Below, piece by piece: positions 5,498 to 5,941 of a DNA stretch of 5,941 nt. Position 1 is the first letter of the stretch. Each line of letters begins with the position of its first letter. The stretch comes from DATKQY01 sp035532475. GTDB taxonomy: Bacteria; Actinomycetota; Acidimicrobiia; Acidimicrobiales; Bog-793. The notes beneath the pieces are model-generated. The model made no database searches. It was not told where the DNA came from and worked only from the letters and a program-made list of their open reading frames with translations. Both the position numbers and the translations under genes were made by a program. Where the stretch lies: positions 1-5,941 of the forward strand of contig DATKQY010000007.1 in assembly GCA_035532475.1 (NCBI GenBank). Reading direction: 5' to 3'.

Positions 5498-5929
5498 ATG
5501 AGTACGAAGTTCTTGACCAATGCGCTGAGCGTTCTGCTCGGCGGTTTCATCGTGGTGGCAAGTCAGGCGTTCGCTCCCGGACCGTTGTCCTGGGTGGTCT
5601 TCGCCGTGGCGATCGGCATCGTGGTGACCGCCGTGGTCGCGCAGCTCGACGCCGCACGCCCCCCGGCCCAGCGCGGTCTTGACGCCGCGGCCGTGGTCGT
5701 CGGCGGGCTCCTGATCGGGTTCACGAGGGTGTTCGCCCTTTCGTCGGTGGTCTGGCTCTCGTTCGCCCTCGCGCTGGGCATCGTCGCGATCGGCTTCGTC
5801 GGCCTGACGCTCGGAGAGATCGCGAGCTGGAGGGCCCAGCGGGGCATGGCAGACCTGCACTGGCTGGCGAGGAGGCCGTCCGCGACGCACGGGATCGCTG
5901 CCCGCACGGAGCGGCAGCAGGCCGCCTGA
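5498..5929 (+). CDS. Small four-helix integral membrane protein with an internal duplication
   Basis: The product has 143 residues (144 if ATG 5495 is used). Hydrophobic segments at about 6-26, 30-50, 61-81 and 84-106 predict four membrane helices, followed by a cytosol-type basic tail (107-143) rich in Arg, Gln and Ala. Residues 15-50 and 69-104 align without gaps with 12 identities in 36, sharing GG, FA, W, FA-x-A and GIV, so the protein arose by duplication of a two-helix unit. The Arg/Pro-containing loop at 51-60 joins the copies. There is no signal peptide separate from the first helix, no catalytic motif and no clear family. SPW-repeat-type small membrane proteins have a comparable duplicated layout, but I cannot confirm membership. 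GAGG at 5489-5492 supports the start. Function is unknown, and nothing links it to the SNF2-SWIM pair beyond position. Confidence 0.8.
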   Translation: MSTKFLTNALSVLLGGFIVVASQAFAPGPLSWVVFAVAIGIVVTAVVAQLDAARPPAQRGLDAAAVVVGGLLIGFTRVFALSSVVWLSFALALGIVAIGFVGLTLGEIASWRAQRGMADLHWLARRPSATHGIAARTERQQAA

Positions 5930-5941
5930 CGCCTGAGCTCG

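Overview
The window is very GC-rich, with strong G/C at third codon positions and open shadow frames on both strands. A SNF2-family ATPase of the type that carries the DUF3670 'SNF2 helicase-associated' domain is followed by a SWIM zinc-finger gene. This pairing, the GTG start, the short stop/start overlap and the apparently leaderless promoter all suggest a chromosomal segment of a high-GC actinobacterium. The genus cannot be read from the sequence.

Layout from left to right. Positions 2-151 hold the C-terminal end of a protein resembling a family 2 carbohydrate-binding module (CBM2), so probably a secreted polysaccharide-binding protein. At 159-212 is a tiny ORF that may be the start of a broken gene, and 213-614 has no convincing gene. 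That gap holds two adjacent GC-rich hairpins (524-559) and a good -35/-10 pair (580-607), whose predicted start site falls at or next to the ATG at 615. The main gene, 615-3923, encodes a 1102-residue SNF2 ATPase with all the helicase motifs. Its stop codon overlaps the GTG start of a 396-residue SWIM zinc-finger protein (3920-5110). Positions 5111-5497 are mostly intergenic. They contain an AT-richer island with a dyad (5236-5280) and a 53-codon ORF with a perfect Shine-Dalgarno sequence (5313-5474). The last gene, 5498-5929, encodes a small four-helix membrane protein built from two copies of one two-helix unit.

The SNF2 and SWIM genes form a translationally coupled pair. In other bacteria the SWIM finger can be part of the SNF2 polypeptide or sit next to it, so the two products here probably act together on DNA or DNA-protein complexes. 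The physiological job is unknown. The most distinctive feature is a roughly 110-residue N-terminal extension on the SWIM protein, basic first and then extremely acidic (23 of 34 residues Asp or Glu). I see no mobile element, CRISPR array, tRNA or rRNA. The core is a known gene pair with unusual extras, and I do not claim a wholly new system.
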